This document shows, in pieces, positions 33,915 to 40,797 of a stretch of 40,797 bases of DNA. The stretch comes from Streptomyces sp. MS191 (GTDB lineage Bacteria; Actinomycetota; Actinomycetes; Streptomycetales; Streptomycetaceae): the NCBI RefSeq assembly GCF_008042125.1, contig NZ_RDBI01000040.1:1311811-1352607 (forward strand). The letters run 5' to 3'. Position 1 is the stretch's first letter. Each line of letters opens with the position of its first letter. The notes under the pieces were generated by a model. That model was given only the letters and a program-made list of their open reading frames with translations. It had not been told where the DNA came from and searched no databases. Made by a program: the position numbers and the translations under genes.

Positions 33915-36065
33915 ATGTCCGAGGCTGTCACCACCCCCACGCACTGCCCCTACTGCGCGCTCCAGTGCGGCATGTCGCTCCGCCGCTCGCCGGAGGGGAC
34001 GGGCTCCGTGGAGGTGGTCGACCGCACGGACTTCCCGGTCAACCGGGGCGCGCTGTGCGGCAAGGGCCGCACCGCCCCGGCCGTGCTCTCCTCCCGGGTC
34101 AGGCTGACCGAGCCCCTGGTCCGCTGCCCTGACACAGGTGCGCTGAAGTCGGCCACCTGGGAGGAGGCGCTCGCCGCCGTCGCCGACGGGCTGCGCCGGA
34201 CCCGCGCCGACCACGGTCCGAACGCCGTGGGGGTCTTCGGCGGCGGCGGTCTCACCAACGAGAAGGCGTACGCGCTCGGCAAGTTCGCCCGGCTCGTCCT
34301 CGCCACCTCCCAGATCGACTACAACGGCCGCTTCTGCATGTCCTCGGCGGCCGCCGCCCACCAGCGGGCCTTCGGCCTCGACCGGGGACTCCCCTTCCCC
34401 CTGGAGGACATCCCGCGCACCGGCTGCGTGATCCTCGTCGGCTCCAACCTCGCCGAGACCATGCCGCCCGCCCTGCGCTACCTCACCGAGCTGAAGGAGA
34501 ACGGCGGCCGGCTGATCGTCGTCGACCCGCGCCGCACCAGGACCGCCGAGCAGGCCGACCTCCACCTCGCGCCGCGCCCGGGCACGGACCTCGCGCTCGC
34601 CCTCGGCCTGCTCCACCTCGTCGTCGCCGAGGGGCGCGTGGACGACGAGTTCGTCCGCACCCGCACCCAGGGCTGGGAGGCCGCGCGGGCCGGGGCGATG
34701 GCCCACTGGCCCGAGCTGGTCGAGCGGATCACCGGCGTGCCCGTGCCGCTGCTGCGCGAGGCCATGCGCATGTTCTGCGACGCGGAGAACGCGATGGTGC
34801 TCACCGCGCGCGGCCCTGAGCAGCAGTCCAAGGGCACGGACACGGTCGGCGCGTGGATCAACCTCTGCCTGGCGACCGGGCGGGCCGGGCGCCCGCTCTC
34901 CGGCTACGGCTGCCTCACCGGGCAGGGCAACGGCCAGGGCGGCCGCGAGCACGGCCAGAAGGCCGACCAGCTCCCCGGCTACCGCAAGCTCGACGACCCC
35001 GCCGCCCGCGCGCACGTGGCCCGGGTCTGGGACGTGCCGCCGGAGTCCCTGCCGGGGCCGGGCCGCAGCGCCTACGAACTCCTCGACGCCCTGGGCGGCG
35101 ACGTGCGGACCCTGCTCCTGATGGGTTCCAACCCGGTCGTCTCCGCCCCGCACGCGGGGCACGTCGAACAGCGGCTGCGGTCGCTCGACTTCCTCGCCGT
35201 CGCGGACGTGGTCCTGTCGGAGACGGCCGAACTGGCCGACGTGGTGCTGCCCGTGACCCAGTGGGCGGAGGAGACCGGGACCACGACCAACCTGGAGGGC
35301 CGGGTCCTGCTCCGCCGCCGCGCGCTCACCCCGCCGCCGGGGGTCCGCAGCGATCTGGAGGTGCTGCACGCGCTCGCGGCGCTGCTCGGCTGGGAGAAGG
35401 GCTTCCCCACCGACCCGGAGGAGGTGTTCGACGAGCTCCGCCGCGCCTCGGCGGGCGGCCCCGCGGACTACTCCGGCATCAGCTACCGCCGCATCCAGGA
35501 GGAGGACGGCGTCTTCTGGCCCTGCCCCGAGGTCCCGCGGACGTCCCCGTCCGACGGTGCGCCGGAGGCCGACGGGGCGTCCGGCGCCGGGACCGGCGGG
35601 CGCCCGCACCCCGGCACGCCGCGTCTCTTCCTCGACCGGTTCGCCACCCCCGACGGCCGGGCGCGGTTCGTGTCCGTGGTCCACCGGGCGTCGGGCGAGG
35701 AGACCGACGACGAGTACCCGGTCGTGCTGACGACCGGACGGGTCGTCGCGCAGTACCAGTCCGGCGCGCAGACCCGGCGGGTCGAGGAGCTGAACAGCGC
35801 CGCGCCCGGCCCCTTCGTGGAGCTGCACCCGCGGCTCGCCGAGCGGATCGGGGTCGCCGACGGCGAGCGGGTCGCGGTGGTCTCGCGGCGCGGGCGTGCG
35901 GTGGCGCCGGCCCGGATCACCACGGCCATCCGGCCGGACACCGTCTTCATGCCCTTCCACTGGCCGGGCGAGGGCCGGGCGAACACGCTCACCAACCCCG
36001 CCCTCGACCCCGTCTCGCGGATGCCGGAGTTCAAGACCTGCGCGGTCCGCCTGGAGCCGGCGTGA
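33915..36065 (+). CDS. nasA: Assimilatory nitrate reductase catalytic subunit
   Basis: A 716-residue molybdopterin oxidoreductase that reduces nitrate to nitrite in the cytoplasm. The N-terminal [4Fe-4S] site has Cys11, Cys14, Cys18 (HCPYCALQCGM) and Cys48 (ALCGKG). Next come DYNGRFCMSSAAAAHQRAFG, where the Cys is the molybdenum ligand expected in NapA/NasA, and GSNLAETMPP. The guanine-dinucleotide-binding C-terminal domain has TTGRVVAQYQSGAQTRRV and FMPFHWPGEGRANTLTNPA. No signal peptide is present, which fits the assimilatory form. No C-terminal iron-sulphur or NADH domain is seen, so a separate electron donor is needed. Its 3' end overlaps the convergent gene by 35 bases. Confidence 0.93.
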   Translation: MSEAVTTPTHCPYCALQCGMSLRRSPEGTGSVEVVDRTDFPVNRGALCGKGRTAPAVLSSRVRLTEPLVRCPDTGALKSATWEEALAAVADGLRRTRADHGPNAVGVFGGGGLTNEKAYALGKFARLVLATSQIDYNGRFCMSSAAAAHQRAFGLDRGLPFPLEDIPRTGCVILVGSNLAETMPPALRYLTELKENGGRLIVVDPRRTRTAEQADLHLAPRPGTDLALALGLLHLVVAEGRVDDEFVRTRTQGWEAARAGAMAHWPELVERITGVPVPLLREAMRMFCDAENAMVLTARGPEQQSKGTDTVGAWINLCLATGRAGRPLSGYGCLTGQGNGQGGREHGQKADQLPGYRKLDDPAARAHVARVWDVPPESLPGPGRSAYELLDALGGDVRTLLLMGSNPVVSAPHAGHVEQRLRSLDFLAVADVVLSETAELADVVLPVTQWAEETGTTTNLEGRVLLRRRALTPPPGVRSDLEVLHALAALLGWEKGFPTDPEEVFDELRRASAGGPADYSGISYRRIQEEDGVFWPCPEVPRTSPSDGAPEADGASGAGTGGRPHPGTPRLFLDRFATPDGRARFVSVVHRASGEETDDEYPVVLTTGRVVAQYQSGAQTRRVEELNSAAPGPFVELHPRLAERIGVADGERVAVVSRRGRAVAPARITTAIRPDTVFMPFHWPGEGRANTLTNPALDPVSRMPEFKTCAVRLEPA

Positions 36066-36462
36066 CCCAGTCGCCGCCCGCGACCGGGGGACCCAGCGGA
36101 ACCCCCGGCGCGGCGAGGTAGACCCACGCGGGCACGGCCGCCCCGTCCCGGAGCCGGACCACCTCCCGCTCCACCCGCTCGTACAGGTTGAGCGGGTGGC
36201 CCGGCCCGCGGTACTCCTCCAGCCGGTCCAGCACGTCCAGCAGCCCGGCGTACGCGCCGGGCGCGGCGGTCACCAGTTCGCCGGCGATCCGGCCGTCCCC
36301 CGGCACGGCGAACGGATAGCCGGGGCCGTCGTGCAGCACCGCGCCGGCGAGCCGTGCGGGTTCCTCCGCGGCCGTGCGGCCGAGGAGGAACCGGTCGTGG
36401 TTGCGCCGGCCGGGGCGGAGCGTGCCGTAGACGAAGAAGGGCAGCTCCGGCCCGGCCGTCAC
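36031..36462 (-). CDS. Gamma-glutamylcyclotransferase family protein
   Basis: A 143-residue AIG2/GGCT-fold protein. LPFFVYGTLRPGRRNHDRFL carries the YGTLRPG glycine loop, and DRLEEYRGPGHPLNLYERV has the Glu-rich turn where the catalytic acid lies. Such enzymes release 5-oxoproline from gamma-glutamyl amines or peptides, though small actinobacterial members are mostly untested. GTG 36462 overlaps the cutA stop by four bases (GTGA), so translation is coupled. A longer upstream frame exists but lies in cutA and is not coding. The last 35 bases overlap nasA on the other strand. Confidence 0.86.
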   Translation of the reverse strand: MTAGPELPFFVYGTLRPGRRNHDRFLLGRTAAEEPARLAGAVLHDGPGYPFAVPGDGRIAGELVTAAPGAYAGLLDVLDRLEEYRGPGHPLNLYERVEREVVRLRDGAAVPAWVYLAAPGVPLGPPVAGGDWVTPAPGGPRRS

Positions 36463-36794
36463 GGGGTGGTGGCCGTCTCGGACGCGATCCACTTCACGTA
36501 GCCGGCGGAGGCGCGGACGACCGGGGTGGCGAGGATCTCCGGGGTCTCGTAGTCGTGCGCGGCGAGCAGGTGGGCCTCCAGCGCCTCGTAGCGGGCCTCG
36601 GTCGTCTTGAGCACCACCTGCCACTCCTCTGTCGTCTCGATCGCCCCCTGCCAGTGGTAGACGGAGGTGACCGGCCCGGAGACCTGGGCGCAGGCGGCGA
36701 GACGGGCCTCGACCGCGCCGCGCGCGAGTTCCTGGGCCTTGGCGGGGCTGTCGGTGGTGGTCAGTACGGTCAGTGCCGTGGGTGCGTGGGTCAC
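36459..36794 (-). CDS. cutA: Divalent-cation tolerance protein CutA
   Basis: A 111-residue CutA1 protein, a small trimeric ferredoxin-like fold resembling PII. It begins LTVLTTTDSPAKAQELARGA, continues RLAACAQVSGPVTSVYHWQG and IETTEEWQVVLKTTEARY, and has HDYETPEILATPVVRASAGY near the end; these are the family blocks in order. The role in metal tolerance is historical and the present molecular function is not settled. GTG 36794 is the start. It is the first gene of a pair with the cyclotransferase. Confidence 0.93.
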   Translation of the reverse strand: MTHAPTALTVLTTTDSPAKAQELARGAVEARLAACAQVSGPVTSVYHWQGAIETTEEWQVVLKTTEARYEALEAHLLAAHDYETPEILATPVVRASAGYVKWIASETATTP

Positions 36795-36900
36795 CCCGCC
36801 ACGGTACTCAGGACCGCGTCCGGGTCACGGCAGGGAAGCACCCGTACGGCCGTGCCCCGCCGGCGGCCGACGGGGTCGGCCCTACGGGCCGGGCCGGGAC

Positions 36901-37503
36901 TCAACCGGTGTACGGGCGGACCGCCTTGGCGTCGCGCAGGGCACGAGCCCACCACGCGACCTGGTCGAGCAGCACCTTGGCCGCGGCGTCGGGGCCGCTG
37001 GGGTCCTTGGGACTGCCGTCCGGCTCGAACAGCCCGTGGGCGTGGTGGAACGAGACGGTGTCGCGGACGGTGACGGCGTGCATCTCGGCGTAGACCTGGC
37101 GCAGTTGCTCGACGGCGCGCAGACCGCCGGACATGCCGCCGTAGGACACGAAGCCGACGGGCTTGGCCTGCCACTCGGTGAAGTGCCAGTCGATGAGGGA
37201 CTTCAGGGCGGCGGGGAAGGAGTGGTTGTACTCGGGGGTGACGACGACGAAGGCGTCGGCGGCGGCCAGGACCGGGGAGACCTTGGCCAGTTCGGCGCGG
37301 ACGCCGGGTGCGGGGTGATGGGAGAGCGAGGTCGGGAGCGCGGTCTCGGCGAGGTCGACGACATCGACGGTGAAGTCGTCCCGCTCGGCCGTGCGGGAGA
37401 GGAACCAGTCGGCGACGACCGGGCCGAAGCGGCCTTCGCGGTCGCTGCCGACGATGACGGCGAGCTTGAGCGGGGCGGAGTTCGCGGAGTTCGTGAGGTC
37501 CAT
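36901..37503 (-). CDS. NADPH-dependent FMN reductase, SoxR-box controlled
   Basis: A 200-residue flavodoxin-like reductase. The FMN phosphate loop is VIVGSDREGRFGPVVADWF, and the isoalloxazine contact region is VVTPEYNHSFPAALKSLIDW. It probably reduces quinones or azo/redox-cycling compounds with NADPH. ATG 37503 lies 16 bases from an 18-base SoxR-type palindrome that is placed between -35 and -10 hexamers. From memory, the S. coelicolor counterpart (SCO2478) belongs to the SoxR regulon that responds to the antibiotic actinorhodin. Regulation by redox-active compounds is therefore inferred with fair confidence. Confidence 0.92.
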   Translation of the reverse strand: MDLTNSANSAPLKLAVIVGSDREGRFGPVVADWFLSRTAERDDFTVDVVDLAETALPTSLSHHPAPGVRAELAKVSPVLAAADAFVVVTPEYNHSFPAALKSLIDWHFTEWQAKPVGFVSYGGMSGGLRAVEQLRQVYAEMHAVTVRDTVSFHHAHGLFEPDGSPKDPSGPDAAAKVLLDQVAWWARALRDAKAVRPYTG

Positions 37504-37513
37504 GCGGACGACC

Positions 37514-37541
37514 TTCCTACCTCAAGTCTGGTTGAGGTCAA
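37514..37541 (-). promoter_or_regulatory. SoxR box and overlapping promoter
   Basis: CCTCAAGTCTGGTTGAGG (37520-37537) has perfect six-base arms CCTCAA/TTGAGG, extended by one A-T pair, with the 18-base layout of the E. coli soxS box. On the minus strand TTGACC (37541-37536) and TAGGAA (37519-37514) flank it with a 16-base spacer. The likely start of transcription is 4-7 bases before ATG 37503. Confidence 0.8.
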
Positions 37542-37618
37542 GGGGCTCGATCCGGAACCGGGAGATCTCCTGCGATCGGCCCGGCGGGAGACCCCACGAC
37601 ACCCCCTACGGTGGTGTC

Positions 37619-38404
37619 ATGACCGAGGCTCCCCCCGCACCCCTGCACATCGAGATCGACGGCCGCCCCGTCGCCGACCCCGCGACCCTCGCGGCCCTCA
37701 CCAGCGGCTACGGGCACTACACGGCGATGCAGGTGCGCGACGGACGGGTCCAGGGCCTCGGGCTGCACCTCGAACGCCTCGACCGCGCCACCCGCGAGCT
37801 CTTCGGGCAGGGTCTCGACGGGAACCGCGTCCGCTCCCTGCTGGCAGGTGCTCTGGAGGCGGCCGGGCGCCGGGACGCGGCGGCGCGGGTGTACGTCCAC
37901 GAGGGGATCCGCACGGTGGTGACGGTCCGCGAGCCGTTCACGCCCGACCCGGCCCCGCAGAGCCTGAAGTCGGTCGGCTACCAGCGGCCGGCGGCCCATA
38001 TCAAGCACCTCGGCGGCTTCGGCCAGCGCTTCCACGGGGACGCCGCGCGGCGCGCGGGCTTCGACGACGCCCTGCTGACCGCCCCGGACGGCGAGATCGC
38101 GGAGGGGGCGGTCACCAACATCGCCTTCTGGGACGGCACTTCCGTGATCTGGCCGTCGGCGCCGTGCCTGACCGGCATCACGATGTCCCTGCTGGAGGCC
38201 CGGCTGCCCTCGGTGCGGCGCCGCGTGACGCTGGCGGACCTGCCGGACCTCCGGGCGGCGTTCGTGACGAACGCCCGGGGCGTCGCCCCCGTGCGCCGGA
38301 TCGACGACGTGACGTTCGAGGTGGACGGGACGCTGATGGCACGGGTGGGCGCCGCTCTGGCCGCGGCCCCCTGGGACGCGCTGGAGCCGGGCGCGGAAAG
38401 GTGA
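37619..38404 (+). CDS. Class IV aminotransferase (PLP fold type IV)
   Basis: A 261-residue enzyme of the branched-chain aminotransferase/aminodeoxychorismate lyase fold. It begins IEIDGRPVADPATLAALTSG. The PLP lysine is expected in AAHIKHLGGFGQRFHGD. The cofactor site follows with DALLTAPDGEIAEGAVTNIA, a conserved family stretch, and CLTGITMSLLEARL. ATG 37619 has no strong ribosome site; TACGGT just upstream may be a -10 of a leaderless message. It is divergent from the FMN reductase. The specific amino donor and acceptor cannot be read; 4-amino-4-deoxychorismate lyase is one option. Confidence 0.85.
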   Translation: MTEAPPAPLHIEIDGRPVADPATLAALTSGYGHYTAMQVRDGRVQGLGLHLERLDRATRELFGQGLDGNRVRSLLAGALEAAGRRDAAARVYVHEGIRTVVTVREPFTPDPAPQSLKSVGYQRPAAHIKHLGGFGQRFHGDAARRAGFDDALLTAPDGEIAEGAVTNIAFWDGTSVIWPSAPCLTGITMSLLEARLPSVRRRVTLADLPDLRAAFVTNARGVAPVRRIDDVTFEVDGTLMARVGAALAAAPWDALEPGAER

Positions 38405-38657
38405 CCGGCCGCGCCCCGCGGGCCGGGCGGAGACCACGGACGGGGAGCGTCCTTCCGGCCCGACACGCCGGTCACCCGTTCGGCACGAATCGCCGACCGG
38501 GATCATGCAGAACGCTCCGACCTGCACAAACAATGGAAAGGCAAGGCGACACACCGCACCGTTCGGAGTAATTCTGATCCTCCATCAGCAGGCGCCGGCC
38601 GCGCCGCGGCACTTACCTCGGTCTCAGGAAGACCGACAGCGCGCCCCGGAGGACCTC

Positions 38658-39173
38658 ATGCGCACCACTGCCCGCCTGCTCACCGGTACCGCGTTGGCGG
38701 TCGCCGCGATCGGTGCCTTCGCCGCGCCGGCCGCGTACGCCGAGAACTCCGAGCACCACGAGAGCCTGGAGGTCTTCCCGTCCTCCGCCTCGCCCGGCAC
38801 CACCGTCACGGTGAACACCCTCGCCTGTGGCAAGCACGGGCACGGTGTCGGGGACGCGCAGTCCCTCGGCGCGGGCGACTTCCAGCTGAATCCGAGCACG
38901 CACAAGGAGGTCGTGGTCGGTCAGTTCACGGTCCCGGAGCACGCCAAGGCCGGTTCGTACGGCATCAGCGTGGCCTGCGACAACGGCAAGACCGCCCGCG
39001 GCGAGCTCGTCGTCAAGCACAAGAGCCCGAGCGGGCACGTCCAGACCGGTGTCGGGGGCAGCGTAGGCCCCGACACCGCCCAGATCACGGCAGGCGTGGC
39101 GGTGCTGGCCGCGGCTGCCGTCGGCGGTACCTGGCTCCTGCGTCGCCGGGCGAGCGGCGCGCAGGGCCGCTGA
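38658..39173 (+). CDS. Secreted protein with C-terminal membrane anchor, possible sortase substrate
   Basis: A 171-residue envelope protein. The signal peptide is residues 1-28 (RTTARLLTGTALAVAAIGAF, cleavage after AYA). The mature domain is beta-rich with cysteines at VNTLACGKHG and ISVACDNGK that may pair. A Gly/Ser linker (GVGGSVGPDTA) leads to a hydrophobic helix and the terminal RRRASGAQGR. That layout is a sorting signal without LPXTG. Start ATG 38658 follows GGAGG at five bases. A large hairpin separates it from the sortase gene downstream. Function unknown; a structural or adhesive surface role is guesswork. Confidence 0.8.
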   Translation: MRTTARLLTGTALAVAAIGAFAAPAAYAENSEHHESLEVFPSSASPGTTVTVNTLACGKHGHGVGDAQSLGAGDFQLNPSTHKEVVVGQFTVPEHAKAGSYGISVACDNGKTARGELVVKHKSPSGHVQTGVGGSVGPDTAQITAGVAVLAAAAVGGTWLLRRRASGAQGR

Positions 39174-39186
39174 GTCGTACCGCAAC

Positions 39187-39233
39187 GCCCTGCCCCCGCC
39201 GTGCGACCCTTCGGGGCCCGGCGGGGGCAGGGC
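39187..39233 (+). terminator. Strong 15-bp hairpin between surface protein and sortase
   Basis: GCCCTGCCCCCGCCG (39187-39201) and its exact complement (39219-39233) form a 15-base stem. The 17-base loop contains a smaller CCC-TTCG-GGG stem. It lies 13 bases after the stop of the surface protein and 29 before the sortase start, so sortase needs its own promoter or read-through. Confidence 0.75.
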
Positions 39234-39262
39234 CACATCTCTCGCACCCGAGAGGGAGAACC

Positions 39263-39880
39263 GTGAGCAGCAGGACCAAGGGCTGGGGCGTGGCGATCGC
39301 CGCGTGCCTGGGCATCTGGCTCGTCCAGAACGGCTCGGAGGACGTCACTCCGCCCATGCCGTCCGCGGCGCAGGCCTTCGCCGCCGGGCCGAACGCGCAC
39401 ACCGACGCGGCCGCCGACCCGCTGCCGCCCTCCGAACCGGTCCGGCTGCGCATCCCCGAGATCGACGTCGACACGCCGATGACGTCGCTCGGGCTGACCG
39501 CGCGGGGCGCGCTCGACGTCCCGCCCGCGGACGACCGCAACCTCGCGGGCTGGTACCGGAACGGCACGACCCCCGGCGCCAAGGGCACCGCGATCGTGGC
39601 GGGCCATGTCGACAACGCCCGCGGCCCCGCCGTCTTCTACGCGCTCGGCGCCCTCAAGAAGGGCAACCGGATCGAGGTCGACCGCCGGGACGGGCGGACC
39701 GCCGTCTTCACGATCGACGCGGTCGAGGTCTACGAGAACGAGGACTTCCCGGACACGAAGGTCTACGGCGAGGCCGGACGGGCCGAGCTGCGGGTGATCA
39801 CCTGCGGCGGCGGCTTCTCGCAGAAGTCCGGCTACCAGGGGAACGTGGTGGCGTTCGGGCACCTCATCGGGGTGCGCTGA
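39263..39880 (+). CDS. Class F-like sortase
   Basis: A 205-residue cysteine transpeptidase. An N-terminal membrane anchor (residues 8-22) is followed by a short linker and the sortase barrel: PVRLRIPEIDVDTPMTSLGL, the catalytic His115 in GTAIVAGHVDNA, and Cys181 in LRVITCGGGF. The arginine usually found as R-x-N-V after the Cys is Gln here (GYQGNVVAFGH); Lys188 is the nearest basic residue. GTG 39263 follows AGAGGGAGAA. The gene lies next to a protein with a sorting-type tail. It is expected to work outside the membrane. Substrate motif unknown. Confidence 0.87.
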   Translation: MSSRTKGWGVAIAACLGIWLVQNGSEDVTPPMPSAAQAFAAGPNAHTDAAADPLPPSEPVRLRIPEIDVDTPMTSLGLTARGALDVPPADDRNLAGWYRNGTTPGAKGTAIVAGHVDNARGPAVFYALGALKKGNRIEVDRRDGRTAVFTIDAVEVYENEDFPDTKVYGEAGRAELRVITCGGGFSQKSGYQGNVVAFGHLIGVR

Positions 39881-39922
39881 ACGACGGGCCGGCTCCGTGC
39901 GGCCTCGGGACGCGCGGTCTGC

Positions 39923-40702
39923 TCAGGACCACTGGTCGAAGGCGAGCTTCGCGACGAGCGAGAAGACCACGACCAGCAGCACCCCGCGCACGAACTCGGA
40001 GCCCTTCCGCAGCGCCATCCGCGCGCCGATCATGCCGCCGGCCAGGTTGAAGAGCGCCATCACGGCCGCGAGCCGCCAGAGCACCGTGCCCTGGTAGGCG
40101 AACATCGCGAGGGCGCCGCCGTTGGTGCAGACGTTGACGATCTTGGCGGTGGCGGAGGCGGTCACCAGATCGAGGTGGAGCACGGCGGTGAGCGCCAGCA
40201 CGAGGAACGTACCGGTGCCGGGCCCGAAGAGGCCGTCGTAGAACCCGATGCCGCCTCCGACCAGGACGATCGCGGTGACGACCCGCGCCCGGCCGGCCGG
40301 CGCCCCGTCCTGCCGCCGGGTGCCGAAGGCGGGGCGCAGCATCACGAACGCGGCCACGCCGAGCAGGACGACCATGATCACCGGACGCAGCACGTCGCTG
40401 CTGATCCCGGCGGCGAAGAAGGCGCCGGCCATCGACCCGGCGAGGGCCGCGAGTCCGATCCGCACCGCCGTCTTCACCCGCACCGGCGCTTTGCGCACGT
40501 ACGTGACCGCGGCGCCGGACGTGCCGACGATCGCGACGGCCTTGTTGGTGCCCAGGATCTGGGCGGCCGGCAGGTGCGGAAGGCCGAGCAGCAGGGCGGG
40601 CAGCAGGAGCAGTCCCCCGCCGCCGACCACGGCGTCGATCCAGCCGGCCACCAGCGCGGCGGCGCAGAGCAGGACGAGCGTGGTCACGGTTATCTCGGGC
40701 AT
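39923..40702 (-). CDS. TauE/SafE family permease (sulfite/anion exporter)
   Basis: A 259-residue integral membrane protein with about eight helices in two repeats. The first repeat has AGWIDAVVGGGGLLLLPALL and LGTNKAVAIVGTSGAAVTY, the second GFYDGLFGPGTGTFLVLAL and TASATAKIVNVCTNGGAL, both family signatures. Members export sulfite, sulfoacetate or related anions, but most are untested. Start taken at ATG 40702; GTG 40708 two codons earlier is possible and would be leaderless behind TAGGGT. It is convergent with the sortase. Nothing nearby indicates the substrate. Confidence 0.88.
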   Translation of the reverse strand: MPEITVTTLVLLCAAALVAGWIDAVVGGGGLLLLPALLLGLPHLPAAQILGTNKAVAIVGTSGAAVTYVRKAPVRVKTAVRIGLAALAGSMAGAFFAAGISSDVLRPVIMVVLLGVAAFVMLRPAFGTRRQDGAPAGRARVVTAIVLVGGGIGFYDGLFGPGTGTFLVLALTAVLHLDLVTASATAKIVNVCTNGGALAMFAYQGTVLWRLAAVMALFNLAGGMIGARMALRKGSEFVRGVLLVVVFSLVAKLAFDQWS

Positions 40703-40797
40703 GACCACGACCCTAGGAAGAAAATGACTGTGCCGTCCATCAATCTCGGGAGAGTCGAGCCACGTCTGAGGTGGTGACGTGCTGCTCCCGGTCCGGC

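Overview
This window is chromosomal DNA from a Streptomyces-type actinomycete. It has very high G+C, many GTG starts, several starts that look leaderless, and a gene set typical of the Streptomyces core: an orphan Mbl/MreB-like actin, the SCO2400 zinc-ribbon family, MatB, HrdA beside DnaG, OhrR/Ohr and a SoxR-box flavin reductase. From memory, the order from matB through hrdA-dnaG to nasA and the FMN reductase resembles the SCO2444-SCO2478 stretch of S. coelicolor. No prophage, insertion sequence, CRISPR array or large biosynthetic cluster is visible.

Layout. 1-2036: an Ohr peroxidase cut by the left edge, an MDR-type NADP oxidoreductase and a divergent MarR regulator, with paired operator-like half-sites between them. 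2061-6509: SCO2400-family membrane protein, a conserved hypothetical, Mbl, and a double-GAF sensor-kinase-like protein with a degenerate ATPase end. 6619-10730: a same-strand run of NarK-like MFS carrier, malonyl-CoA synthetase MatB and a fused carboxyltransferase. 10805-16530: a large secreted subtilase, an MFS exporter and a GNAT enzyme, all on the minus strand. 16665-17668: divergent ohrR/ohr around a perfect palindrome. 17953-18346: three minus-strand tRNAs (one CAT, two Asn GTT). 18515-24213: a small membrane protein, a xylulokinase-like FGGY kinase and a heterodimeric ABC exporter. 24278-28894: hrdA, dnaG and a ferredoxin-reductase-type flavoenzyme, minus strand. 29027-31357: dGTPase and sirohydrochlorin chelatase. 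31473-33795: a hypothetical protein, an aquaporin with an operator-like palindrome, and a SanA-like protein. 33915-36065: assimilatory nitrate reductase NasA. 36031-37503: gamma-glutamylcyclotransferase, CutA and an FMN reductase behind a SoxR-type box. 37619-40708: class IV aminotransferase, a secreted protein with a non-canonical anchor, a class F-like sortase and a TauE/SafE permease.

The most unusual feature is a 149-bp perfect inverted duplicate of an internal dnaG segment at 25328-25476. It lies inside what looks like the 5' coding part of hrdA. Removing exactly 150 bases (25328-25477) would join the upstream and downstream pieces in frame into a sigma factor of about 390-400 residues. 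As it stands the frame is closed by stop codons in the insert. This is either a recent inverted template-switch duplication that shortens HrdA, or an assembly/library chimera.

Functional themes: peroxide and redox stress (two ohr genes, OhrR, SoxR-box reductase), malonyl-CoA supply (MatB plus carboxyltransferase), nitrate assimilation (NasA, siroheme chelatase, a GlnR-like box), replication and transcription (DnaG, HrdA, dGTPase) and cell envelope (Mbl, SanA, sortase, subtilase).
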